Assembly (NCBI GenBank): GCA_038321545.1
Contig: JBBQFB010000068.1
Location: 1 to 17,793, forward strand
From: VFJZ01 sp038321545
Lineage (GTDB): Bacteria > Actinomycetota > Thermoleophilia > Gaiellales > F1-60-MAGs149
Direction: 5' to 3'
Length of the DNA: 17,793 bases
Shown piece by piece: positions 1 to 7,348 of the stretch; the first letter of the stretch is position 1, and every line of letters starts with the position of its first letter. The notes beneath the pieces are model-generated. The model had not been told where the DNA came from, did not search any database, and saw only the letters and a program-made list of their open reading frames with translations. The translations under genes were made by a program, and so were the position numbers.

Positions 1-13
1 GACGGAGGCTGCG

Positions 14-1141
14 CTACTGGAAGGCGCCCCCGATCAGGATCTGCTGGGCGCTGGCGACGTCCGGGAGGGCGCTGTTGACCCGGATCTGATCGCGCGAGAC
101 AGCGAAGAGTCCCAGGTTGTAGGCGGCCATCGCGCCGGCGCCCCCGCGCAAGGTGATCGTGCCGACGGGGCCGAAGTCGAGCGTCACCCACAGCCGCGTT
201 CCGTCAGGCAGGTTCACGTTGCTGACCTGGACCGACAGGATGCTGAAGCCGCCGCAACCGCTGAAGCGCGTCTCGTCGGCGACCGCCTGACCGCTCGGCG
301 TCCGCCCGTTCAGTGCGGCGCCCGTGAGCGCCTCCCTCACGACGCCTCCGGTCTGGCAGCCAGGCGGCGTCGGCGGTGGCGGGTCGGTGACGGTGATCGA
401 GAACGTCCCCGTCGCCGTCGCTCCGGCCGCGTCGGTCACCTTCACCGTGAAGGTCGACGTCCCGTTTACGCTCGGCGCGCCCAGCAGGAGGCCCGAAGGG
501 CGCAGCACGAGGCCCGCCGGCGCCTGCGCTGACCACGTGTACGGCGCCGTGCCGCCACTGGCGAGGAAGCTGGTGGAGAAGAAGTTCTTCGCGAACACGT
601 TGCGATCCGCGCCGATGTCGCACACGCCGCCCGCGCAGGTGAAGAAGCGCGAATCGATCGCAAGCGGCGCGTTCTGGCCGGTACCCGTGCCGGTGATCGG
701 CACGGTATGCGGGCTGCCGGCGGCGTTGTCGGTGAGGATGAACGTCGCCGACCGGGTGCCGGTCGCAGTCGGCGAGAAGGTGATCTCCACCGCGCAACTC
801 GAGCCCGCGGCGAGCGTCAGGCCGGAGCAGCCATCGTTGACCTGGGTGAAGTCAAGCGGGTTCGCGCCGCGCGTGGCAGCACTGCTGATGAACAGCGCGC
901 CGCGTCCGGTGTTCGCGATCGTGACCGTCTGCGGCCCGCTCGTGGTGCCGATCGGCCGGGCCGCGAACGTCAGCGACGTCGGCGTGAACGTGACCGCGGG
1001 CGCCGAGGCCGGCGGTGGCGGAGGATTCCCGCCTCCTCCGCCCCCTCCGCCGTGTGAGCCAAGAGCGATGGCGGGTACGGCGAGGGCGCCGATGAACGCC
1101 CCTGCAAGGATTGCCATTCGAACTGGCCCGATTCCGGTCAT
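14..1141 (-). CDS. Secreted choice-of-anchor-D / Ig-like domain protein
   Basis: A 375-residue protein predicted to be exported. Residues 1-28 form a signal peptide (VRMAILAGAFIGALAVPAIA core), followed by a low-complexity linker of eight glycines (31-38) and five prolines. Residues ~48-157 look like an HYDIN/ASH-type 'choice-of-anchor D' beta domain (VTFTPTSLTF start, CAVEITFSPTATGTRSATF near its end). Residues ~158-252 look like a putative Ig domain (GTAPYTWSA, GTSTFTVKVTDAAGAT). Residues ~260-375 form an unassigned C-terminal beta-rich region. No sortase motif or C-terminal membrane anchor is visible, so it may be released or loosely wall-bound. The ATG has a GGGGGAG Shine-Dalgarno about 7 nt upstream; an internal Met9 is a possible alternative start. 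It is transcribed alone, downstream of the tRNA and its terminator. Domain family is fairly sure; role is unknown. Confidence 0.8.
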   Translation of the reverse strand: MTGIGPVRMAILAGAFIGALAVPAIALGSHGGGGGGGGNPPPPPASAPAVTFTPTSLTFAARPIGTTSGPQTVTIANTGRGALFISSAATRGANPLDFTQVNDGCSGLTLAAGSSCAVEITFSPTATGTRSATFILTDNAAGSPHTVPITGTGTGQNAPLAIDSRFFTCAGGVCDIGADRNVFAKNFFSTSFLASGGTAPYTWSAQAPAGLVLRPSGLLLGAPSVNGTSTFTVKVTDAAGATATGTFSITVTDPPPPTPPGCQTGGVVREALTGAALNGRTPSGQAVADETRFSGCGGFSILSVQVSNVNLPDGTRLWVTLDFGPVGTITLRGGAGAMAAYNLGLFAVSRDQIRVNSALPDVASAQQILIGGAFQ

Positions 1142-1357
1142 CGTTGCTCCCCCACGTCAGACTCTGGGAACGGTACGGAGAGGTCGACGGATCGGTTTTG
1201 GGCGTGGCGCAGCGACCCGTCCTGGCCCGGGTCGCGGAAATCGGCGTCACGAACCCGGTCAGCGCGGCACGCTGGTCCTGTTGGCGGCCGAATCGGACCG
1301 CAACGCGCGGACGCTGAACGTGCCGTGCTCGGAGACCGCTCCAGGACCGGCAGAGAA

Positions 1358-1388
1358 CACGAAAGGCCCGCATTTGCGGGCCTTCGTG
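1358..1388 (-). terminator. Intrinsic-type terminator after tRNA-Val
   Basis: A hairpin with 13 paired bases per arm (AGGCCCGC against GCGGGCCT, extended by CACGA/TCGTG across one bulged A) and a 4-nt loop lies 2 nt beyond the 3' end of the tRNA. On the minus strand the inner stem runs into TTTCGTGTTCTCT, a weak interrupted T-tract. Position and stem strength support termination of the tRNA transcript; the imperfect T-run lowers confidence. Confidence 0.6.
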
Positions 1389-1390
1389 AG

Positions 1391-1463
1391 TGGGCGGTAC
1401 TGGGCTCGAACCAGTGACCCCTAGCTTGTCGAGCTAGTGCTCTACCAACTGAGCTAACCGCCC
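1391..1463 (-). tRNA. tRNA-Val (anticodon GAC)
   Basis: A full 73-nt cloverleaf on the minus strand: acceptor GGGCGGT/ACCGCCC (7 perfect pairs), D arm GCTC/GAGC with loop AGTTGGTA, anticodon stem CTAGC/GCTAG, variable loop GGGTC, T arm ACTGG/CCAGT with loop TTCGAGC, and discriminator A. The 7-nt anticodon loop is TCGACAA, so the anticodon is GAC (valine). The 3' CCA is not encoded and must be added by nucleotidyltransferase. Unusually, position 33 is C rather than the nearly universal T, and bases 32 and 38 could pair (T-A). It lies between pcrA and a secreted-protein gene, all on the same strand, with its own -10 box and terminator. Confidence 0.93.
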
Positions 1464-1473
1464 CGGGGAGACG

Positions 1474-1479
1474 ATGATA
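1474..1479 (-). promoter_or_regulatory. -10 box of the tRNA-Val promoter
   Basis: TATCAT on the minus strand, a 5/6 match to TATAAT, ends 10 nt before the first base of the tRNA, which fits a start site a few bases upstream of the mature 5' end. No convincing -35 was found at 16-18 bp; the region where it would lie overlaps the 3' end of pcrA. Confidence 0.5.
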
Positions 1480-1502
1480 GCAGCGGCCCCGAGACCGGCT
1501 CG

Positions 1503-3749
1503 TCAGACCTTTTCGATCGGCGCGTACCGCACGTGCAGGGTCTTCTCGCCCTGCTCGGGGAAGCGCACGACGACCTCCTCGGCCGAGCGGATGCCCGTCA
1601 CGATGCCCTCCCCCCACTTCTTGTGCCGCACCGTGTCGCCCGTCGCGAGCCGCGGGATGTCGTGGTCGTCCTTCGGTCGCACCGGCGGCGGCCGAGTGGC
1701 CGCGACGCTCGGCGTGAGCAGCCCGAAGCCGCGCTGGCGCTCGCGCTCGTAGCCGGCCCGGCCGGGGCCGAACGACGATGCCGTGCTGCGCGATCCGACC
1801 GACACCGGTGCGGGCCGCTGGCGCTCGTGCTCGACCACGTCGGCGGGGATCTCGGCCAGGAAGATCGACGGCGGGTTCGAGTTGCGGTTGCCGAACAGCG
1901 TGCGGCTGCGGCAGTACACCAGCGTCAGGCGCTCCCGGGCCCGGGTCATGCCGACGTAGCAGAGGCGGCGCTCCTCCTCGAGGTTCGCCTCCTCGATCGC
2001 GCGCTGGTGCGGGAAGACGCCGTCCTCCATGCCGACCAGGTACACGACCGGGAACTCGAGGCCCTTCGCCGTGTGCAGCGTCATCAGCGTCACAAGCGAG
2101 CGCACCGTGTGCTCGTCCTCGTCGGCGTCGGACACGAGCGACAACTCCTGCAGGAACGTCTCGAGACCGGACACGTCGTCTCGGGCATCGAACTCGCGCG
2201 CCACACCGACCAGCTCGTCGAGGTTCTCGAGCCGGCCACGGGCCTCGATCGTGCGCTCCTCGCGCAGCACGTCGCGGAAGCCCGTGTCGTCGAGCACGCG
2301 CTCCAGCAGATCGGCGACGCCCTTGTCCGGAACGAGCTCCTCGAGCCGGTCGAGCAGCTCCGAGAACGCGCGCACCGACTTGCGCGCGGCGGCGTTCGGC
2401 AGCGCATCGTCGGCCTCGCGGAGCGCCTCGCGCAGCGTGATTCCGAACGCCTCCGCGTGCTGGATCAGCCGCGACACCGTCGTGTCGCCGATTCCGCGCC
2501 GCGGCGAGTTGATCACGCGCCGCAGCGAGATCGCGTCGTTCGGGTTGATCAGCACCTGCAGGTAGGCGAGGGCGTCCTTGACCTCGGCGCGGTCGTAGAA
2601 CCGCAGGCCGCCGACCACCTGGTACGCCACGTCGTGGCGCCGGAGCAGATCCTCGATCACGCGGGACTGCGCGTTCGTGCGGTAGAAGATCGCGATGTCG
2701 GACGCCGAGTAGCCGCCCTCCCGCAGGAAGCCGCCGATCTGCGACACCACCATCCGGGCCTCGCTGTGCTCGTCTTCGCACTCAACGATGTGCACCATCT
2801 CGCCGGAGCCGAGATCGGACCAGAGCCGCTTCTCCTGCCGGTCGGAGTTGTGGCTGATGACCGCGTTCGCGGCGTCGAGGATGCGCTGCGTCGAGCGGTA
2901 GTTCTGCTCCAGGCGGATCGTCTGCGCGTCCGGGAAGTCCTTCTCGAAGTCGAGCATGTTGCGGATGTCGGCCCCGCGCCACGAGTAGATCGACTGGTCC
3001 GAGTCGCCGACCACGCAGATGTTGCCGTGCGACGCCGCCAGCGCTCGCACCAGGCGGTACTGCGCGTGGTTGGTGTCCTGGTACTCGTCGACCATCACGT
3101 GCCTGAACTTGGTCTGCCACTTCTCGCGCACGTCGGGCACGTCCTCGAGCAGCCGCACCGCGTGCGCCAGCAGGTCGTCGAAGTCCATCGCCCCGGCCTG
3201 CGTGAGGCGCCGCTGGTAGCCGGCGTACACGTCGGCGACTGTCTGGTCGAAGAAGCCCGACACCGCGGCGGCGAACTGCTCGGGCCCGACCAGCCGGTTC
3301 TTCGCGTCGGAGATGCGGGCCTGGATGCCCCGCGGCGGATACCGCTTCGGGTCCTTGTCGAGCTCGTCCTCGAGCACGTCCTTCACGACCCGGATCTGGT
3401 CGGCCTGGTCGTAGATCGTGAAGCCCGGCCGGAACCCGATCCGATCGGCCTCGGCGCGCAGGATGCGGGCGCAGGCGGCGTGGAACGTCATCACCCACAT
3501 GCCGCGGCTGCGGGCGCCGAGCAGGTCGTCGACGCGCTCCAGCATCTCCTTCGCGGCCCGGTTGGTGAACGTGATGGCGAGAATCTCCCAGGGCGCGACA
3601 CCGTGATCGCGCACGAGGTGCGCGATCCGGTGGGTGAGCACGCGCGTCTTGCCGGAGCCGGCGCCCGCCACGATCAACACGGCGCCCTGGACGGCCTCGA
3701 CTGCTCTGCGCTGCTCGGGGTTCAGCTCGTCGAGGAGACCCTTCGGCAT
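1503..3749 (-). CDS. pcrA: ATP-dependent DNA helicase PcrA (UvrD/Rep, SF1A)
   Basis: A 748-residue superfamily 1A 3'-5' DNA helicase acting in nucleotide excision repair, replication-fork maintenance and removal of stalled RNA polymerase. Visible motifs: Q-motif region LNPEQRRAV (9-17), Walker A GAGSGKT (29-35), Walker B MVDEYQDT (219-226), motif III GDSDQSIYSWRGA (248-260), motif IV LEQNYRST (280-287), and motif VI YVGMTRARERL later in the protein. After a variable linker the C-terminus carries GDTVRHKKWGEGIVTGI, the Tudor-like PcrA/UvrD tail known to bind RNA polymerase. Length is normal for PcrA. The ATG follows a TACCCT -10 box by 8 nt with no Shine-Dalgarno, so the mRNA is probably leaderless. 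tRNA-Val follows 39 bp downstream on the same strand. Confidence 0.97.
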   Translation of the reverse strand: MPKGLLDELNPEQRRAVEAVQGAVLIVAGAGSGKTRVLTHRIAHLVRDHGVAPWEILAITFTNRAAKEMLERVDDLLGARSRGMWVMTFHAACARILRAEADRIGFRPGFTIYDQADQIRVVKDVLEDELDKDPKRYPPRGIQARISDAKNRLVGPEQFAAAVSGFFDQTVADVYAGYQRRLTQAGAMDFDDLLAHAVRLLEDVPDVREKWQTKFRHVMVDEYQDTNHAQYRLVRALAASHGNICVVGDSDQSIYSWRGADIRNMLDFEKDFPDAQTIRLEQNYRSTQRILDAANAVISHNSDRQEKRLWSDLGSGEMVHIVECEDEHSEARMVVSQIGGFLREGGYSASDIAIFYRTNAQSRVIEDLLRRHDVAYQVVGGLRFYDRAEVKDALAYLQVLINPNDAISLRRVINSPRRGIGDTTVSRLIQHAEAFGITLREALREADDALPNAAARKSVRAFSELLDRLEELVPDKGVADLLERVLDDTGFRDVLREERTIEARGRLENLDELVGVAREFDARDDVSGLETFLQELSLVSDADEDEHTVRSLVTLMTLHTAKGLEFPVVYLVGMEDGVFPHQRAIEEANLEEERRLCYVGMTRARERLTLVYCRSRTLFGNRNSNPPSIFLAEIPADVVEHERQRPAPVSVGSRSTASSFGPGRAGYERERQRGFGLLTPSVAATRPPPVRPKDDHDIPRLATGDTVRHKKWGEGIVTGIRSAEEVVVRFPEQGEKTLHVRYAPIEKV

Positions 3750-3757
3750 CGACCTGC

Positions 3758-3763
3758 AGGGTA
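3758..3763 (-). promoter_or_regulatory. -10 box of pcrA, leaderless arrangement
   Basis: TACCCT on the minus strand fits the actinobacterial TANNNT -10 consensus and ends 8 nt before the pcrA ATG, placing the likely start site at or next to the initiation codon. No -35 was assigned. Confidence 0.4.
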
Positions 3764-3789
3764 CCAGTGCGACCCCCCGCGGACCTCGC

Positions 3790-4455
3790 TCAGACCGGCC
3801 AGCCGGGGAGGTCGCGGAGCGCCTCGAGGTCGACGTCGGTGCGTGCCCACCTCGCGATCGACGGGTCGGCCTCGAGCGCGACGCGCAGATGCTCCATCGC
3901 CACGTCCAGGCGGCCGTCGAGCGCCGTGTAACAGGCCAGCTGGTAGTGCATGACCGGGTGGCCCGGATGCTCCTCGAGGCCGGCCGAGACGATCTGCTCG
4001 GCCTCCGCGTAGCGACCCGCGGCGTACGCCGGCTCGGCCGCGAACCAGTGCTCGAACGGCGACGTCGGCAGGCCGGTGCCCGGCCGGCCGCCGATCACCA
4101 CGACGGTCGTGCCGGCTGCCGTGGCGACCGCGCCACGACGGGTGGCCGGATCGGGCACGAACACCAGGCTGCCGGTCGTCGCCGCGACCTCGTGATCGTC
4201 GAGCTCGAACCGGGCGGCGCCGGCGATCACGAGGTACAGCTCCTCGTGGCCACCGGCGCCGGCTCCCAGCTCGTCGTGCTCCTCGATCACGCGCTCGCCC
4301 GCGTCGGCCGTGTAGCCGTTGATGCCGAACGCGGTGATGCCGAGCGCCCGCCGGACGGGCCGGAAGTGCACGCCCGCGACGGCGATGTCGTCGAGTTGGT
4401 CGAGGTGCACCACACGCGGCTCACGCCGCTCGGCGGCGGACGGCGGGATCGTCAT
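3790..4455 (-). CDS. Cupin-TPR fusion protein
   Basis: A 221-residue cytosolic protein. Residues ~30-125 form a single cupin barrel (GHEELYLVIAGAARFELDD, then GSLVFVPDPATRRGAVA). The usual metal-binding HxH is reduced to a single His and the motif-2 His is replaced by Arg, so a standard cupin metal site is doubtful. Residues ~135-205 contain TPR-like helices (AYAAGRYAEAEQIVSAGLEE and VMHYQLACYTALDGRLDVAMEHL). This suggests a ligand- or protein-binding role rather than an enzyme; no substrate can be assigned. The ATG is 10 bp after the stop of the large secreted Ig protein, so the two are probably co-transcribed. Only a weak Shine-Dalgarno is visible. Confidence 0.8.
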   Translation of the reverse strand: MTIPPSAAERREPRVVHLDQLDDIAVAGVHFRPVRRALGITAFGINGYTADAGERVIEEHDELGAGAGGHEELYLVIAGAARFELDDHEVAATTGSLVFVPDPATRRGAVATAAGTTVVVIGGRPGTGLPTSPFEHWFAAEPAYAAGRYAEAEQIVSAGLEEHPGHPVMHYQLACYTALDGRLDVAMEHLRVALEADPSIARWARTDVDLEALRDLPGWPV

Positions 4456-4465
4456 GCCGGCGAGC

Positions 4466-6430
4466 CTACCGCAGCCAGACCTGCCTCGCAGGGGATCGCG
4501 CCTCGCCCGTCGTGGCCCGGAAGATGTACAGCCCCTTGCGCCTGAGCGCGATCCGCGTGGCGAACGTGCCGTGGGTGACTCTCAGCGTGCGAACGGCCCG
4601 CCAGCGACCGGACGCGTACGCCTCGATCACGATCGCAGCTCTCGCCGGGAGCACCGTCCCGGACAGGCGCACGACCTTCGCCACGCGACGGGCCGTGAGG
4701 GTGACGCCACGGGCCATCTTGACGACGAGCAGCGCCCTGACGCCGGCGCCCGTCGCGGTCAGCGTGCCCTCGCGGCGGCCGTTCAGCACGACGTCGGCGA
4801 TGCCACGCTCGTCGGTGACCGACGAGCCGGCGACCGCGCCGCCCGGCCACGTGAACCGGATCCGCAAGCCGCGTTCGGCCGTGGCTCCGCGCAGGGCTCG
4901 CACCGTGACGTGCGTGGCGCCCACCTTGACCGTGATCGACGCGACCGAGAACCGCAGCACGAGCGCCGCCGGTGCACCCGGAACGCCCGGCACGCCGGGA
5001 ACGGGCGGGGCGCCGGGCACGCCGGAGATCGCGAACGTCCAGCCCTGTGACGTCGTGTTGCCGGCGTTGTCGGTGACGCGGGCGACGACTGCGTGTACAC
5101 CCGCGCTCAGCGGCGACGGTGCGACGTAGCGGAACGACCCCGCCGAGAACTGGCCGGCGGCGTCGACGTCACGTCCGTCGAGCGCAACCGCGATGCCGGC
5201 CGCGACCAGGCCGCTCTCGGCGTCGCGGGCGCCGAACGAGAAGCCGTCCGCGTCGGCCGTGAACCCGTCGACGACCGGGGCGATGCGGTCGGCGATGGTG
5301 ACCGCCGCCGTGGCTTCGGCGACGTTGCCCGCGGCGTCGGTGGCGTGGAACCGTGCGGTATGGGCGGCGTACGGCAGCGGAGAGACCGGCCGGCCGTGCC
5401 AGCTGCCGTCGGCCGCCGGCGTGAGCGAGACGGCGACGCCGCCGATGCCGGCCGAGATCTCGGCCAGGCCGCTGACGGCGTCGCCCGACCGGACGACCAC
5501 CTCGGGCTGGCGGTCGGCCGTGTCGGCGGCGACCGTGCCGCTGATCGTCGGCGGCGTGTTGTCGACGTGGATGGCCGCCACCACGGGCGCCGCCGCGTTG
5601 CCGCCGGCGGCCGGGCCGTCGGTCGCCCGGAACACCGCGGACAGGTAGCCGTCGTGCAGCGCGTGCGTGTCGATGCAGAGGTCGCCGCCGAACGCTCGCG
5701 GCCGCGGCTGCAGCACCGGGCCGGCCGGTGCCGGGAGCGCGACCGTCTGGCCGTCCACGTCGAGGTAGATCGCGAACACACCGAGGCCGCCATCGCTGGC
5801 ATCGGCGCGCGCGCAGACCACGCCGCGATGCCACGCACCGTCGGTGAACGGGCCCGCCCGGAGCGCGACGGCCGGCAGGCCGGCATCGCGGAGCCACACG
5901 GCGATGTGCTGTACCTCGAGGACGTTCGCGTTCGGGTCGGTGATCCGCCCCGCCGGCACCGCCGTGCGGGCGTACAGCGACGGCCCGAACTGCGCGGAGC
6001 CCGGCGGGATGCCGACGGCGACGACCGCGGGCGCAGCCCGGTCGGCGAGCACCACCGGCTCCCACAGGCCCCCGGGCATCTTGAACAGCAGGCGCCCGTG
6101 CACGCCGGCGTCGCTGGCCCCGTAGCGGACCGTGACGATACCCGTGGCGATGGTCGTACCCGCAGGTGGCGTGAAGATGAAGTCGGCCGAGTTCCAGGCC
6201 GGAATCGCGACGCCCGGCGCAGCGTGCGCCGTGACCGCGCCGGGCGTGCGACAGAGGTTGCCCGTGGCGCCCGCCCCACAGCCCGCGAACCCGGTCCCGA
6301 CGGCCGCCCGGAGCGCCGACTGGTCGGCCGCCGGGTAGGCGAGGTCGACGCGGTAGTCGACCGCTTGGGCCGTTGGCGCCGTGAGGGCGGCGAGCGCCGC
6401 GAGCACGGGCAGGAGGAGGATTGGTCGCAT
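4466..6430 (-). CDS. Large secreted Ig-like repeat protein
   Basis: A 654-residue exported protein. The signal peptide is residues 1-23 (MRPILLLPVLAALAALTAPT then AQA, cleavage before VDYRVD). The N-terminal ~280 residues are a beta-rich region with paired cysteines that I do not recognise. Then come two or three bacterial Ig-like modules (starts near DNTPPTISGT and DRIAPVVDGF; typical HATDAAGNVAEATAAV and ARVTDNAGNTTSQGWTF). A proline/glycine linker with repeated GVPG units follows at ~468-486. The C-terminal ~165 residues are basic and beta-rich, ending in RSPARQVWLR; they include a segment like bacterial Ig/carboxypeptidase regulatory domains (VTDERGIADVVL). No sortase signal or TM anchor is seen. 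GGGAG lies about 9 nt before the ATG. Probably a surface or adhesive protein, in an operon with the cupin-TPR gene. Confidence 0.78.
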   Translation of the reverse strand: MRPILLLPVLAALAALTAPTAQAVDYRVDLAYPAADQSALRAAVGTGFAGCGAGATGNLCRTPGAVTAHAAPGVAIPAWNSADFIFTPPAGTTIATGIVTVRYGASDAGVHGRLLFKMPGGLWEPVVLADRAAPAVVAVGIPPGSAQFGPSLYARTAVPAGRITDPNANVLEVQHIAVWLRDAGLPAVALRAGPFTDGAWHRGVVCARADASDGGLGVFAIYLDVDGQTVALPAPAGPVLQPRPRAFGGDLCIDTHALHDGYLSAVFRATDGPAAGGNAAAPVVAAIHVDNTPPTISGTVAADTADRQPEVVVRSGDAVSGLAEISAGIGGVAVSLTPAADGSWHGRPVSPLPYAAHTARFHATDAAGNVAEATAAVTIADRIAPVVDGFTADADGFSFGARDAESGLVAAGIAVALDGRDVDAAGQFSAGSFRYVAPSPLSAGVHAVVARVTDNAGNTTSQGWTFAISGVPGAPPVPGVPGVPGAPAALVLRFSVASITVKVGATHVTVRALRGATAERGLRIRFTWPGGAVAGSSVTDERGIADVVLNGRREGTLTATGAGVRALLVVKMARGVTLTARRVAKVVRLSGTVLPARAAIVIEAYASGRWRAVRTLRVTHGTFATRIALRRKGLYIFRATTGEARSPARQVWLR

Positions 6431-6465
6431 GGCTCGAGGCTCCCACGAGACGGGCGCACGTGTCT

Positions 6466-6480
6466 GTGACGAAGCGTCAC
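6466..6480. promoter_or_regulatory. Inverted repeat GTGACG-AAG-CGTCAC, possible operator
   Basis: A perfect 6-bp inverted repeat with a 3-nt spacer lies in the 92-bp gap between the divergent secreted-protein and VanZ genes. It is flanked by a looser outer match (TGTCT left, GAAACA right). Size and position suit a dimeric repressor or activator binding both promoters. The regulator is unknown. Confidence 0.4.
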
Positions 6481-6510
6481 GAAACAGGCGCAGTCGGCAC
6501 GGGACGCCGA

Positions 6511-6516
6511 TACGCT
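6511..6516 (+). promoter_or_regulatory. -10 box of the VanZ-HAD operon, leaderless arrangement
   Basis: TACGCT fits TANNNT and ends 6 nt before the chosen GTG start. This spacing would put transcription initiation at or next to the start codon, and it supports choosing GTG at 6523 over upstream in-frame codons. Confidence 0.4.
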
Positions 6517-6522
6517 GCCGCC

Positions 6523-6906
6523 GTGCGCGCCGTGGTCCCCTGGCTTCCTGCGATCGCGATCGCCGCGGTCATCTTCACGCTGTCCGCGCAGCCGAACCTC
6601 CACGTCGCGGAGGGCGATCTCGACCTCGTGCTGCGCAAGATCGCGCACCTGACGGTGTACGCGCTGCTCGCCGGGGGCTGCCTGCGCGGCCTCACCTTCC
6701 ACGGCGTCCGTGGCCGCGCCGCGGTGCTCGGCGCCGCCGGCCTCGCGACGGCCTACGCGATCACGGACGAGTTCCACCAGACGTTCGTGGCGGGACGGAC
6801 GGGATCTCCGATCGATGTCGCGATCGACCTGATCGGCATCTCGATCGGGCTTGCCGTCTTGGCGTCCAACCCTCGCCTGCGGGCGCGCATCGTGGCACCC
6901 GCGTGA
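6523..6906 (+). CDS. VanZ family membrane protein
   Basis: A 127-residue integral membrane protein of the VanZ-like family, whose founding member gives low-level teicoplanin resistance but whose usual cellular role is unknown. Hallmarks are FTLSAQP after the first TM helix, RKIAHLTVYALLAGGCL (second TM), and AITDEFHQTFVAGRTGSPIDVAIDLIG, the family signature with the conserved DE.HQ and R.G...D.. residues. About four TM segments are expected. I use GTG at 6523 because an earlier in-frame ATG at 6421 would overlap the divergent secreted-protein gene and add a polar 34-residue extension unlike the family. The stop shares GTGA with the next gene, which indicates translational coupling. Confidence 0.85.
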   Translation: MRAVVPWLPAIAIAAVIFTLSAQPNLHVAEGDLDLVLRKIAHLTVYALLAGGCLRGLTFHGVRGRAAVLGAAGLATAYAITDEFHQTFVAGRTGSPIDVAIDLIGISIGLAVLASNPRLRARIVAPA

Positions 6907-7343
6907 CCGCGCTGTACGTCTCCGACGCGGCCTTCGGCGACGCCGACGCGGTGTTCGCCGCGGCCGTCACGCACCTGGCCGCCAAGTACGCCGCCATCCG
7001 GCCGCTCGCCACCGCCGACGTGCCCGGCGACCGCGCCGCGGCGATGCCGGCCCTCGACGCCTGGGCCGGCGATGCCAGCTGGCGCACCGAGGTGGTGCGC
7101 TTCTACGAGGCGTCGGCCCCCGTGCTGCTGCGCCCCGACCCCGAGCTGAACGGGTTGCTGCGCCGCGCCCGCAAGGCCGGTCATGAGCTGACCGTCGTCT
7201 CGCCGCTGCCCCGCGCCGCCGTCGAGCTCTACCTCGCGCAGCTGGGCGTCCGCCGGATGGCGAGCGACGTGCTGGGCGAGGAGGACGCGCCGCCGCCGGC
7301 CACCGTCACCACGCGGGCCGAGCTGGTCGCCGCGCTCAGCTGA
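6903..7343 (+). CDS. HAD-like protein, degenerate catalytic motif
   Basis: A 146-residue protein starting at GTG within the GTGA overlap with the VanZ gene. The fold looks like a small haloacid dehalogenase: strand-loop ALYVSDAAFGD at the N-terminus, a helical cap-like region (residues ~15-75), then ELNGLLRRARKAGHELTVVSPLPRAAVELYLAQLGV, typical of HAD motif II and its flanking helices. Motif I has Asp8, but the second Asp of DxD is Ala10, and no clear motif III lysine or motif IV acidic pair is visible. It may therefore be non-catalytic or a divergent phosphatase. It ends convergently with thrC, overlapping by 8 bp. Family placement is moderately sure; function is unknown. Confidence 0.65.
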   Translation: MTALYVSDAAFGDADAVFAAAVTHLAAKYAAIRPLATADVPGDRAAAMPALDAWAGDASWRTEVVRFYEASAPVLLRPDPELNGLLRRARKAGHELTVVSPLPRAAVELYLAQLGVRRMASDVLGEEDAPPPATVTTRAELVAALS

Positions 7344-7348
7344 GCGCG
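7331..7348. repeat. 18-bp perfect palindrome spanning two convergent stop codons
   Basis: CGCGCTCAG followed directly by its reverse complement CTGAGCGCG. Both stop codons (TGA at 7341-7343 plus, TGA at 7336-7338 minus) lie inside it. Folded, it would give a 7-bp GC-rich stem with an AGCT loop. There is no T-tract on either side, so it is at best a weak bidirectional terminator or mRNA 3'-end stem. Confidence 0.5.

Noticed and set aside
1142..1357. Possible gene or ncRNA between the secreted protein and the tRNA terminator
   Set aside because: No ORF with a plausible start and codon bias was found. I see only the Shine-Dalgarno and a weak TACCGT -10-like box (1170-1175, minus strand) without a -35.
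1533..3953. Very long open frame on the plus strand opposite pcrA
   Set aside because: It is antisense to an unambiguous helicase gene, and its Arg/Val/His-rich translation shows no domain. High GC removes stop codons from shadow frames.
4970..5035. GVPG repeats in the secreted Ig protein as a collagen domain or DNA repeat array
   Set aside because: There are only a handful of units and no sustained Gly-X-Y phase. It is best read as a flexible linker between domains.
6421..6522. Upstream ATG for the VanZ gene
   Set aside because: It overlaps the start of the divergent secreted-protein gene and would read through the inverted repeat and -10 box. The extension is polar and unlike VanZ N-termini.
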